A stretch of 64,000 nucleotides of DNA, from assembly GCA_022835595.1 (NCBI GenBank), contig BQUP01000001.1, forward strand, positions 2,728,001 to 2,792,000, written 5' to 3'. The translations under genes were made by a program, and so were the position numbers. Positions 22,398 through 33,900 of the stretch are shown one piece after another (the first letter of the stretch is position 1; every line of letters begins with the position of its first letter). This DNA is from Cystobasidium ongulense. Taxonomy: Eukaryota; Basidiomycota; Cystobasidiomycetes; Cystobasidiales; Cystobasidiaceae. Under the pieces are notes generated by a model. It ran no database searches and had not been told where the DNA came from. It saw nothing but the letters and a program-made list of their open reading frames with translations.

Positions 22398-25062
22398 ATG
22401 AACCCCAACGCCAACAGCTTCAGCTTCAACAGCACCGCGGGCAACTTTGTCCCACGAGGTGGTGCGCCTGGACAAGGACAGCAGCAGCCAGGCTACGACC
22501 AGCAGGGCGCCTACCAAGGGCAGCAGCAGGGACAAGGATACGCTGCTCCACCGGGTGGTGCTGGATACTACCAGCAGTACCAGCAGCAACAGCCGTACGG
22601 CCAGGCCCAAGGCGGACCACCAGGCGGCGGCAACTATTACCAGCAGTACAATCAGCAACCACAGCAGCAGCAATACTATGGAGGCTATCAACAGCAACAG
22701 CCTCAGCAGGCCGCCTACAGGCCACCACAGCACCGCAATGCACCACCCTCGACCGAGGCACCTATAGTTCCTGCCTCTGCTTCTCCCTCTGCCAATCTCT
22801 CTTCAGAGCCAGGTGCTGGAGTCCAAGACAACTGGGACGACGAAGAACCCGTAGCTCCTGCTCCTACACCAAGGGCGCCTGTTCAAGGGAAGACCTTCTC
22901 GCTCGGCGCTTCCAAGCCTGCAGCACCAGCCGCGGCAGAACAGCCAAAAGCAGCATCGACCATCTCAATTTCAATTGGTGGTAAAAAGGTGCAAGAGCCA
23001 AAAGCTGAAGAGCCCAAGGCGAAGGACACTCCTGCGCCTGCTGCATCTACTTCTTCAGCTGCCAAATCAGCTACTTCTACCCCTTCAAAAGCCTCTCCAT
23101 CCGCCACTCCTGCACCAGCTGCGTCCTCCTCCTCATCAGCAGCGAGGAAGCCGGCAGCTAAGGAAACGCCAGCTGCAAGCGTAAAGACTGCAGATGAGAT
23201 TGCAGAGCAAATCAACAGTGCTGCTGCTGAAGATGAATTGAAGGATTTATTCGGAGCCGAGGGCAAAGATGGCAAGGAACATATCAACGTCGTCTTCATC
23301 GGTCACGTTGATGCTGGAAAATCTACTATGGGCGGTCAGATTCTAGTTCAGAGTGGCATGGTCGTAAGTTGTTCTACAATCGACAATGCTTGAACACGAG
23401 TAGGCTAATTCTCCGCTTTCACCCTGTTTCCTCTCACTTACTACTACAGGACAAGCGCACGCTGGAGAAGTTCGAGAAAGACGCCAAAGAAGTAGGAAGA
23501 GATTCTTGGTACCTTTCATACGCCCTTGATAGTACACCACAAGAACGAAATCAAGGCAAAACAGTCGAAGTAGGAAGAGCATACTTTGAGACCGATAAAA
23601 GAAAATATACAATTTTAGATGCACCAGGACATAAATCTTTCGTACCTTCAATGATTTCAGGAGCAGCTCAAGCAGATGTTGCTATTCTTGTCATTTCAGC
23701 TAGAAAAGGTGAATTTGAAGCTGGTTTTGATAAAGGTGGTCAAACTCGTGAACATATCGTACTTGTTAAGACTGCTGGTGTATCGCGGTTGATTATTGCT
23801 ATCAATAAGATGGATGAACCTACTGTACAGTGGGATAAAGCGAGGTCAGTCTTCATTTGCATTCGTCGCGTCTATACTTCCATGCGGTTGTCCTGACGCT
23901 TAGCATTTTCTGCACTCTAGATACGATGAAATTGTCAGCAAATTGACGCCGTTCCTCAAAGGAATTGGATATAACCCAAAGACCGATGTCACTTTTATGC
24001 CAGTCTCAGGACAGACAGGCCTTGGTATCAAAGATAGAATCGAATCAAAGATCTGCCCATGGTACAAGTAGGTTCAGCTTCAATTTGAAAAGAAAGCTTA
24101 AATATCTGGAATGTTCACTTGACTTACTGGCCCTTGTATCAATCTCTAGCGGTCCATCTCTCCTCGAACACCTCGATGGCATGGCAATGGCACATCGAAA
24201 CCTCAATGCACCCTTCATGATGCCCATTTCTGAGAAATACAAGGATATGGGAGCTATTGTCGTCGGCAAGATTGAATCAGGACGAGTCAAGAGAGGTGAT
24301 ACTCTAGTTATAATGCCAAACAAGAATCAGGTTGAAGTTACAGCTATTTATGCTGAAAGTGAAGAAGAAGTACCAAGTGCAATGTGTGGTGATAATGTTA
24401 GATTCCGTCTAAGAGGTATAGATGATGAAGATATACAAGTCGGATTCGTCCTTTCCGAAGCTAAGAAACCAGTTCATGCTGTTCAACTTTTCGAAGCTCA
24501 ACTCATCATCCTTGAACATAAGAACATCATCTGTGCGGGATATAGCGCTGTTATGCATGTGCATACAGCTTCTGAGGAGGTTACCTTATCGGTAAGTGAA
24601 CCTGCATTTCTTGACTGAGTTTGGGTCAACAAGAAAAAGGTTTTGCTAACTTTTCGAGCCTACAGGCACTTCTCCACTACTACGACAAGAAGACAGGGCG
24701 CAAGTCGAAGCGGCCGCCTCAGTTCGCTAAGAAGGGTAAGTTACTTTTAATAGCAAAATCCTCTCGTGATATATTGGAAACAGTATCTGATCTGTTACAC
24801 GAATCATCCCAATATTCTTTCTATCTCAACAGGCCAAAAGATTATTGCACTAATCGAAGCAGCAGGACCAGTCTGCATAGAAAAGTACGACGATTATGCG
24901 CAATTAGGTAGATTTACATTAAGAGATGAAGGAAGAACAATCGCAATTGGTAAAGTTACAAAACTAATTGAAAAATCAGACGATATGCCAAATGTCGCTG
25001 GATTAACTTTGGGTGGTATAGCTGCTGCTGTCGCTGCTACTCCTTCTTCAAATGGTGCTTAA
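22398..25062 (+). CDS. SUP35: Eukaryotic release factor eRF3 with prion-like N domain
   Basis: Six exons (22398-23363, 23450-23844, 23921-24067, 24150-24591, 24666-24735, 24833-25062; phases 0,2,2,0,1) encode 749 aa. It is the GTPase partner of eRF1 in translation termination. Residues 1-115 are an N-type domain rich in Gln, Tyr, Gly and Asn with units such as YYQQYQQQQPYG and NYYQQYNQQPQQQQYYGGY. Residues 115-280 are a charged Ala/Pro/Lys middle region. The GTPase core has GHVDAGKST (G1), DAPGHKSFVPSM (G3) and NKMDEP (G4). The EF1A-like barrels end with RFTLRDEGRTIAIGKV. Length and order match fungal Sup35. Codon use shifts sharply from GC-rich in exon 1 to AT-rich in exons 2-4. Confidence 0.96.
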
Positions 25063-25565
25063 GCAAAGATCAAGATCAAGGGAATAAAGCTACAAGAACG
25101 CTTGAACGATCAATTGTAACTTAGCATATCTTCACCCTTTAGCTCATTTGCTCTTTCCTTCCCCTTTCACTTCCCCTTTATCCATTTTTCGTCACTTTCT
25201 CCAGCTTGACTATTGATCCCGAACCTTGCCTTTTGTGCGATCGATACGACAGCTTTTACACTTGGCAATTGCAACGAGCTATGCATATTGCAACCAACGA
25301 AGTCTGCTCGTACTCGAATATGTCGCACAAGAATGAAACCGTGACTGGTGTGTTATTATAGGAATGCGTGTGATTGATCGGTTATGTCCAAACTATAGGA
25401 TACATGCATGTTTTGAAATGAATTGCTAGATGATACAAGATGATTCAGCAGACAGAACTGCATCGGATCTAAGCTTCGTGAATTTTGGTTTCGAAAGAAA
25501 AGACGTTATGTAATTTCCAGTGAGAATGTCCAGTGTCCGTCCCCATTTTCACGATCAAAATGGGG
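25063..25565. other. Convergent intergenic region
   Basis: About 500 bp between the ends of SUP35 and the 926-aa gene, with a pyrimidine-rich stretch at about 25130-25205. No gene seen. Confidence 0.5.
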
Positions 25566-28423
25566 TTATAGTCTACTTTCTGTGCCACTCATTATGAAAT
25601 CCCTAAAATCTTCATGTGAAGGTTCAACATCTTCCAATGCTCTTCCCACAAGTTCAGTATCATTATATCCAACGATATGACCATCGAATTCAGCTGTTGT
25701 TCCTGGCATTTTCCTCAATTTCTCTTGACGTGGATTACCAGCTACTTTTAATAATTTCTCAATACCTTGTTTACCTCCTTCGCTTGTGAACGTAGTCGAA
25801 GAAGAAGTAGAAGTACTGTTACCATTCGCTCCGTTAACATCAAGGAGGTTCTTATAACCTTTATAGCTATCGCTTTTTCCAGTTTCGTGAATTACCATTC
25901 CAACCATAGCTTTATTCAACAATTCTAATCTTTGAGATTCTTCATATTCTCTTTGTTTGACAGCACATTCCGAGCAATTTGGTTCTTGACACCAAATAGT
26001 AGTAATAGTTTCTTGAATGATAGGAGCTCTAACAATAGTAGTAGTAGTAATAGTTTCAATCAACTCAGAAGCAGGATGTTTTCTGCCATTGAATATCTTT
26101 TCAATTAAGCCATTTTCAGCTGCATATTTGACAATTTCTCTATTCTTGAGACATTCTTCACATTTGCATTGTTCTTTGCCTTCTTTATTGTATGATGATG
26201 AATTTCCTAGGATCGATACTGTATCGGTATAAGATTCTCTTCCAGTCTTACGAGTATTAGGATCATTGCTCTCCATTTCCTTTTCTTCTTGTGGATCAGA
26301 ATAAGTATATCTCCATTTCTCACCACCATGAGTCAGAGACCACATTTTTTGTTCAGAAGCTACACATTCTTGACAGATAGAAGCAGTGTAATTAACAAAC
26401 ATGTAATAAGGAATAGGTTGTGCAATATTTGAGAATAAATCTTGAATATGAGGATGATTAGGAGCAGGATGTGAGATATTTGGAACAGGATGTTCAATAA
26501 ATCGTTGAGTTTTACTAGAGATGACTTTTGGCTCTGACACATGGGTAGTCTGATAAGCAGGACCCTGAGTGGCTATTCTTCTCGTTTCTTGCTTTCCTTG
26601 TGTAGGGAGGCGGCGTGGAGACGAGGAGGACATAGTATTGGTAGGTGGGTCAGAAATACCAATAACACGAGCAGCATTTCTAGGTTCTTCTCTAGCACCT
26701 TGATCAGCATAAGCGTTTTGTAATTCTCTCTGCCTAGCTATTTCAGAAGCTGGTAGATCTTCTCCCATTCGTTCAGGTAAAATTCCAGAAGTGCCTTCTT
26801 TATCACCTGTCATACGTTCTCTTGCTTCTCTAACTTGAGTAGCGGGTAACATGTCGCCTCTGGTATACGAAGAGAGACCTTCTCCTGCGGATGCATCACC
26901 TTCCTGTCGGTAAGGAAGGGAAGATTGACCAAGACCACCAGCATCTGCACCTCTATTCTTGTTTCTCAAAGAATCACCACGACTAGGTCCAGTACTTGCT
27001 AGTGTGGAGCTTAACATTCCCAATTCAGGACCTCTATTAACATCTTCTGATCTCCTTCCTACTACATTCATATTTTCCATGAATCGACCTTGATTGTCTG
27101 GTGTTCCTGTTGTAGGTCCTGTGCCGAGTGGTATAGGTGAGAACGCTCCAGTACCTACGGCAGCTGCCCCAGAAGGATGCATCTGGTTCGTAGATGAAAG
27201 GCCTTGGTGTTGAGATTGCAGAGGAGAAGCTGGAATTCGATCTCTTGATATGTTTCGCCTGTGTTGTGCACTTTCTGCTGCGTGGGTGACAGCAGCTGGC
27301 AACTCGCCTTGTTCACTGTAAGAGTGACCTCTTGCTTCTCGATTTGCGGTTCCTGTTGGGATGGCTGACTGCTTAAGCCCGTGCTGGTGATCTTTTCCAC
27401 CTATAGATGCTTTGTTCAAAGCTGTAGCCTCTGCAGAGTCATCTAATAGCTGAGAGCGTAGACCAGAGATTGATTGTACATATTCCGGACTAACTGGCCT
27501 TCTGGGTAGGTCTCTCTGTTGTCCTGGAATAGCGGTGTTGCCGGTGGCAGATGACCTCATCGTACCCGATTTGTCCAGCCCAGTAGCGTCGTATAGTGAA
27601 CCATATTGGTTTGCCTTGGACCCCTGTCCTGGAATACCAGAGCGAGATAGATTATCTGGAGGAGGGGATTGAATGACGGCTGGGAGGACACCTGTGGTCA
27701 TGTACCAGCCTGCATTCACGCCACCTCCAGCACCACCAGCTTGGGTGGAAGCACCTAATGAAGATGTTCTGTTGTGTCCCTTGACTGCTTGTTCAGCGGG
27801 TGAATAGATAGATTGACCATCGTAGCCATACGATCCAGCCGCCGATCCAGAGGAAGGACCGGATGCGTGACGTGAGCGATACGGCGAGGTGGTAGAGCTA
27901 GGAGGGGAAGAAGTTCTCAATGCTCTTTCTTGTGCTTCTTGTTTGAGTTTAATGTGGAGTAGGGTAGCATCGTCAGTCGGAGTCTGCTCTATTCCGCCCA
28001 TGTTAAGCGAAGGTGAGGGGATGTTGGTATTCAAAGTATGGGAAGCATCTTGATGGCCGGCGTGACCGTGTCTGAAGAATGAGCGTGCTTTGGATGGGGA
28101 CTTTGTAGGTGACGAGTACGCATTTGCCAGCTGAGAAGGTGGAGCTACGACGGTGGGATGGTTCTGGTCTGCTCGGACTGCGGATGGCGAGGTGCCTTGC
28201 GACATGCCTTGGAGCGGGGCCATGGTCGGCGAGCTGCTGGCTTGGACTGGCGAGGATGATTCGAATGCTTCAGAGGCAGATGTGATGGGACTTGCGCCTG
28301 CATGTAGGAATGGCAGGTGTCAATGTCTGATTAGGTGGGAATAGCCATGAATGGAGAAAAGAGAGAGCACCCACCGATGGATCGTCGTTGACCTTTCTTG
28401 AGCTTGTTGTCTCCCCAGTGCAT
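25566..28423 (-). CDS. Hypothetical 926-aa protein with paired-cysteine C-terminal region
   Basis: Two exons: 28375-28423 (49 nt) and 25566-28297, phase 1. The N-terminus MHWGDNKLKKGQRRSIG is basic. Residues 20-600 are Ser/Gly/Pro/Gln-rich and disordered. The C-terminal 300 residues look more ordered: YYMFVNYTASICQECVASEQ, then KCEECLKNREIVKYAAENG, then a Thr/Ile stretch and WCQEPNCSECAVKQREYEE. These give four short Cys pairs (CQEC, CKCEEC, CxxxxCSEC) that could bind metal. The conserved-looking end has MVGMVIHETGKSDSYKGYKN. No named family is recognised. A zinc-coordinating domain is inferred from Cys spacing only. Confidence 0.7.
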
Positions 28424-29412
28424 GCTTGTTAGCTACCAGAAGTAGGAAGAGGAGTAGTATAACAGCAGACCTAGTAAATGTTGATGATTGAAATACTAAT
28501 TAAGTAATGATGATGGTGATGATGCGGAAACGGGATCGCCGACTTTGTGCTTTCCTGGTGATGTGACGGATGGATGGATGACGACCGAAACGAGTCTCCG
28601 GGACAGGCGGGCGGGAAGAGCTGAAAGTAGCCAGGCTGGAATGAAGCTTGACTTAGAGCACAAGGCAGAGACCCAACGACCACATGCAATGCAACGCTAC
28701 TCTGCTTCTATCATAAAACTGGATGCTGCCTGCCTTCCTTTTTACTACGTCACTCTGCCATGATGGCCAGCCTTGATCGAGTTGCATACTTGATGCATAT
28801 ATGAATCAGTTACCAGGCGGGCTGGACACTTTCCAAATCACAAAGAGCAGGCACTGTGTTGAAAAGCAAGGATAGTCGCCATGGACGCATATATGCAACA
28901 GTCTTTACAGCCGGTCTAACAGGATTCAATCTTCAAGGAATGATCTGCTCGGCATCCGGTGACCGTTGAAATTGTAGGCGTGCATATGTATTGTCGAATG
29001 TCAAGCTTCCAAGCTGCAACTGTAGTCTGGAGAGATCTCCCCAGAGTGCAAACGACATGACATTTCAGACTTCTATGAACGGACAAAGAACAAGATATGT
29101 CAAGCTTTTGTTTCGAAAGTATGTGCAATGCAGAACAAACATGTAATTCGATAGAAACTAAGCAAAAGAAGAACGCTGCGAGAGAGTAGAGTAGAACGCA
29201 ATAGGAAAGTAAAAAACAACGAGGCGCAGAGAGGTGTAGAACAGAGCTTGAATGAGTGAAAAAAGTGTAGAGAGTTTTACGAGAAGGATAAGAAAGCAAG
29301 ACCTTTTCGCCCGAAAGACGACACCTCTCCCACCAAATAGCAGACTGCGTAGGATATGCAGGATGCAAAGAGGAAATAAGTTCGAAAGGCGTTTGAAAGC
29401 ATTGATAGTTGT
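28424..29412. other. Intergenic region, about 990 bp
   Basis: It lies upstream of the 926-aa gene and downstream of the small 122-aa gene. Only chance open frames are seen. Confidence 0.45.
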
Positions 29413-29919
29413 CTACCATGAAGAACATAAAGGTACATGGTAATTTTGAAACTGCCATTGATTTCTTGTGTTCAGACGCGCTTGCTTGCCTTTCAAAAAT
29501 GGAATATCAAGATACGATGCTTCGTGTGGTTCAGATAGCAAGCCCTGTGCCTTTCAGAAAGGTTCTCGTCAGGAAAAAGGGCAAAGCAATACGCATCGAT
29601 GCATCAAGTGTTCGGTATCACACTTACTTTTGCCCAAGATTTCAGGCCTTGTATGTTGTCGTAGTCAATGCTTTCATAGTGGATCTCTCTTTTGCCCATG
29701 CTCTCACATCCACGCAGAGGCTTGAGCTCTGTTCGAAGAAAAGCTTGTATTGTACCCCTCTCCCCCCCCCCCCTTTTCACAAACCGCCCAGACGCTGAAG
29801 AGACCTCGTGAGTGAAACTCCTCGAAGCCTGCGATGTACTCTGAACAGATACATTAGTGTGAAATCTCCCGACACCCACATGGTATTGTCTAAACACTCA
29901 CATTGAATAGGTTAGACAT
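29413..29919 (-). CDS. Small spliced hypothetical protein (122 aa)
   Basis: Exons 29902-29919 (18 nt), 29628-29840 and 29413-29550 are joined by GTGAGT and GTAAGT donors with phase 0 at both junctions, giving 122 residues. The protein begins MSNLFN and includes SGRFVKRGGGERGTIQAF, ESIDYDNIQGLKSWAK and AQGLLSEPHEASYLDIPF. A CT-rich stretch on this strand (about 30010-30040) lies 90-120 nt upstream of the ATG, as at other starts here. A run of twelve G (coding strand) encodes the RGGG. No domain recognised. The gene model is mine; the last exon boundary and 3' end are the least certain. Confidence 0.5.
29762..29773. repeat. Homopolymer C12/G12 tract inside a predicted exon
   Basis: Twelve consecutive C on the plus strand, preceded by a CT stretch. 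It lies within exon 2 of the 122-aa gene, so length changes would shift its frame. Confidence 0.9.
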
Positions 29920-30997
29920 GGTTTATCTTCAGGCTTTGAGGCTCTGAAGAAATTGAGATTTGGAGAGGCACCGGCTTGTAACAGTAATGTAGCTGAACGG
30001 AGTGGAATGGAGAGAAGAGAGGAAGAGAGAGAGAGTAGGAGATGGTGAGCTCCAGTAAACCTCCTTGACGCAGCTTGGTCATGCTAGTGAACAGCCATGG
30101 CTAGGTTGTGTAGCCATACACAACAAGTCACAGACCATGCCTTGTGGAGCCAAGTCCGATTCTGGCCTAGACCATGCACAGCAGACGGTGCTGTGTAGAA
30201 AAACCTGTTACGGGCTATGTCAAGGTCAGCTGGTCGTGTAGGTCATGCCTAGCACTGCTTTGACGAAAGAAAGATGAGCATGAAAACACGCATCGAGTTT
30301 TCAGTTTTTGTAGCAGGTCGAGGAGGATGCTCCAACTGGGACAGGATTCAGTAATATGATAGTTTTGTCTTGAATTCAGTCGTTCTTGGAAAGCTGGGAT
30401 GGATTGTAGGGAAGCGCTGTAGCTGGGACCACTGCTACCTTTTCGCTTCATTTTGCTCGCTGGTTGACGAAAGCGCAACCTTGCGGCATGAGACATGATT
30501 ATAGCATGAGCTGTCTTCGAGATGGGCGTTTGTATGCTCAGCGTGTTCTGCTGTTGCATGTTGTCGTCTTTACCGAGCCATATTGATTGACTGTGAGCCA
30601 AAGAGCGTGGTCGGCTCTAAAGGCTTTCACGACGGCTATGATATTCCAACTTTGGACCAAGAGCACGATGCCAGCAGTCTTTAGGAAGAGCATGCTCTCA
30701 CAGCTGGTACTGTCACTACATACACTTTACTGTACTTCACTCTCTCTCTCTCTAATCGCTCTTCACATCCGAGTTGTTCGCCGTTGCTGTCACCGCACTG
30801 CTTTGGTGGCGGCGTTGCATGTGAAGAAAAGCAGCAGGTTTGACGCTTGGATGGACATTTGCAGGCAGGCACAAGGAACGCTGTTGAAGTCGTACACCTC
30901 GTCAGCATCAGCATCAGTGTCACTCTAACCTTGAGTCCACAGCTGCTCGCTGCACATCCAAGTCGCCCGCTGGACCGGGCACGAGCACGAGCAAGGC
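29920..30997. other. Divergent region with GA/CT tracts
   Basis: About 1.08 kb between the small minus-strand gene and the Pho80-like cyclin. It contains a GA-rich run at about 30010-30040 and a CT run at about 30740-30754. A minus-strand open frame at 30215-30601 has no ATG at its head and no splice support, so I do not call it. Confidence 0.5.
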
Positions 30998-33900
30998 ATG
31001 CAGCAGCGGGAGAGGACGAGGACATCTCTCACTCGAGCCACAACAGCGTCGACGATGATGACGATGAGCAGCGGTGGACGAGGGAGCAGCAGCAGTAGTC
31101 GACCGTCGTCGGGCGGGCATCATGGCGTCCTGCACAAGAGTGCGCCCTCTTCGTTGTCGTCCTCTGGGAGGAATCACCCCAGCAATAGCGAAGCTACAAT
31201 GGCCAGCAGCAAGCAGCAGCAACAGCAGCAACACCGGTCAACCCAGCCTGCAATCACAACACTAGCATCACCTACTTCCTCGGCGTCATCCTCAATCTGC
31301 TCCTCGCCCCCGTCATGCAGCTCGTGTTCATCCTCCTGCTCGGACTGCGACGACGAAGCACAAGCATCCACATCCTTATTGCTCCAAGTGAGCGGTGGAC
31401 AACCGCAAAGACAGCCACGCAATAGTACTTCTAACGGACCACGACACTCTTCCACATGTCGGCATCGGCACCGTCATGCTGCTCGTCACCAGCACATCTC
31501 GCACTCTTCGACCGCCAGCACCGGCCAACTAGCCCACAATCACCATCACCTAGATCAACAGCTATTCTCCCCAATCACCAGCAATGGATCTGTCATTTCC
31601 TCAGAAAGCAGCTCAAAGTCTAGACCTGGCTCACCCCTCAAGTCGTCCATTGGCAGTATTCTTCCACCTGCTGAGCACCCTCATGCTCAACCTCCAGCTT
31701 CAGCAGCCAACGTGGTCAAGCGCTCGCCGCTGTCAGTGTCGAAAGATCGCGAAACGGACGGCGCAGACTGCATGACGGAAGCCACACAAGGACAGGAGGA
31801 ACACCCTACGCATTCCATGTCGTCGACAATAGCACAAGACGATGTAGATATGCATACAGACAACAAGCTCATCACAGGTCCGTCGCTTACTGAAACAAGC
31901 CAGGCAGAAGAAGCAGTTGAAAGAACCCAGAGCAACCCTCGTAAATCAGCTCGTAGGCATTCGGGGAATGGAATGAAGACTCCAGATGAAGCTTTGTACA
32001 CTACTTTATCGTCAACGCAGCTACCCTTTTCATCGAGCACATCCTCCTCTTCTACTCCTCTGCCATCATCAACCTCTTCGAATCAAGCTAAAGAAGAAGC
32101 ATTCGTTGCTCCTTCCATGTATTCGCGTACCTCTTCCACTCCAGTGTCAGCGCACTATCAACATCCTGGAACACCAGCATTGACAGCGGGTACATCAACG
32201 ACAATGCCTCCTATTCCAATGGGAATGAGAAATCCAGGTGAGAGAAGGATACCAAACGAAGAAACGAGACCTGCTAGACGTAAAGTACATCGAATCGATA
32301 CCACCCCATCTAATACCACTACTGCTCCTCATAGATCGGTTAGAGATAGTTTAGGACAATCAAGAAGCTTCTCTACACCTGCATTATCGAGGAAAGTCAA
32401 TAACGATCATAACGTGCTCAATGCCAGCAGAGACGTTGAAACCACGTTCCAGAGACCCACGCCACATGGTGATTCGTACTTTCCTCAATCACGAACAGCA
32501 CAAATACAGAGTAGGAGTAGGCCCACCTCTTCAAATAGTCATAATAACAGTACTGCAGGAAAAAGGGTCAGTAGTGTGTCTGATACGTCGAATCGAGGTA
32601 CAGACGATGCTTTCATGTCGCCCGATCATCATCTTGCCCAGCAACATCCAGCGCAAGCACATCCGCAATCACTACAACAGAGGCAGCAAAGGCATAATGA
32701 GGACAAGAGACGTCAGAAACTTGAAAAATTGAAAGAAAGGGAAAGTAAAATGGATCATATGGATATTGCTTCTTTCCCTACCAATAATCTACTTCAATTA
32801 CTGGCCGCTTTACTTGGGAAGATTACGGTTAAGAATGATAGTATCAGAGATGGATTACTCGATCCTTCTTCTTCCTCTACTGCTGATACGGAATCGGCAT
32901 TGTCATCTGCGAATGAGGCGGGCACGTCGAGTTCAAGTGGAGATGCAAAGAAAGAGGGAGGTGATAGTCAAGACGAAGAGATGGAGGGTGATACACAGTC
33001 CGACGAGCCACAGAAGCCTTCAGGGCGAAGAAAGGCACCAGGAACAATCACTCCACCTCCTCAATTTTCTTCACATTCTAGAAAGTCGTCAAATGAACCT
33101 GTTACCCCTGCTGTTCCATTCCCTTCACCTGCTCTCAGTAGAGATCCCTCATACATTTCAAGTGTGAATGGGCGTGAAAACGGTGGTGATACTCATCCGA
33201 AAGAAAGAGATGCCTTTGAACATGATTCTAGACTGACTATCTCGCCGCCTGTCACGAACGCTCTGGAAGGAGACAACGCCAAGCAGGCCGTTGATTCGAA
33301 GGGACAAACAGACGAGGAGAAAGAGGATAGCTCCCTACAGCCTAGATACAATTTCTATCGACCTTCAATTTCTCCTTCATCGTATGGAATTTCACCCAAA
33401 ACAAGTATCTCACAAGGAGGAAGCAAGTCACTTCTAAGCTCAAATACACATACAATACTCACTTCCGCTGCTCAAGCTTTAGCTACACCCAATGCTACTT
33501 TATGCTTTCATGCTAGAAATATACCTAGTATTTCAATTGAAGCTTATTTAATTAGAATATCAAAATGTGAGTTTCTCCCTTTCCCCTCCCACCTTTGTTT
33601 CTTCTACTTTATTTGCGGCGGACTAAATTGATTTCTTTTTCGGCCACTTGTAGATTGTCCTACAACAAATGAAGTTTTCATCTCGCTCTTAGTTTACTTT
33701 GATAGAATGTCAAGACTTCCTAATCTTTCAAACCTTACTTCGTCATTACCTTCAAGTTCAGCTGTGCAAGTCAGTAATAGTAGTAGTGATAGCAGTTCTG
33801 CATTAAGTTCCAACACAATTGTCGGCGACAATCAAGCAAACACAGATTCAGCACCTCCATCGTCACTATCTACATCGTCCAATCCTACTTCTCATCTTCG

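Noticed and set aside
28916-29458. 180-codon hydrophobic minus-strand frame
   Set aside because: It overlaps the last exon of the 122-aa gene in another frame and reads as Cys/Ser/Leu/Phe-rich sequence typical of chance frames.
30215-30601. 128-codon minus-strand frame upstream of the Pho80-like cyclin
   Set aside because: It has no ATG at its head, no matching splice partners and sits in a promoter region; composition is not convincing.
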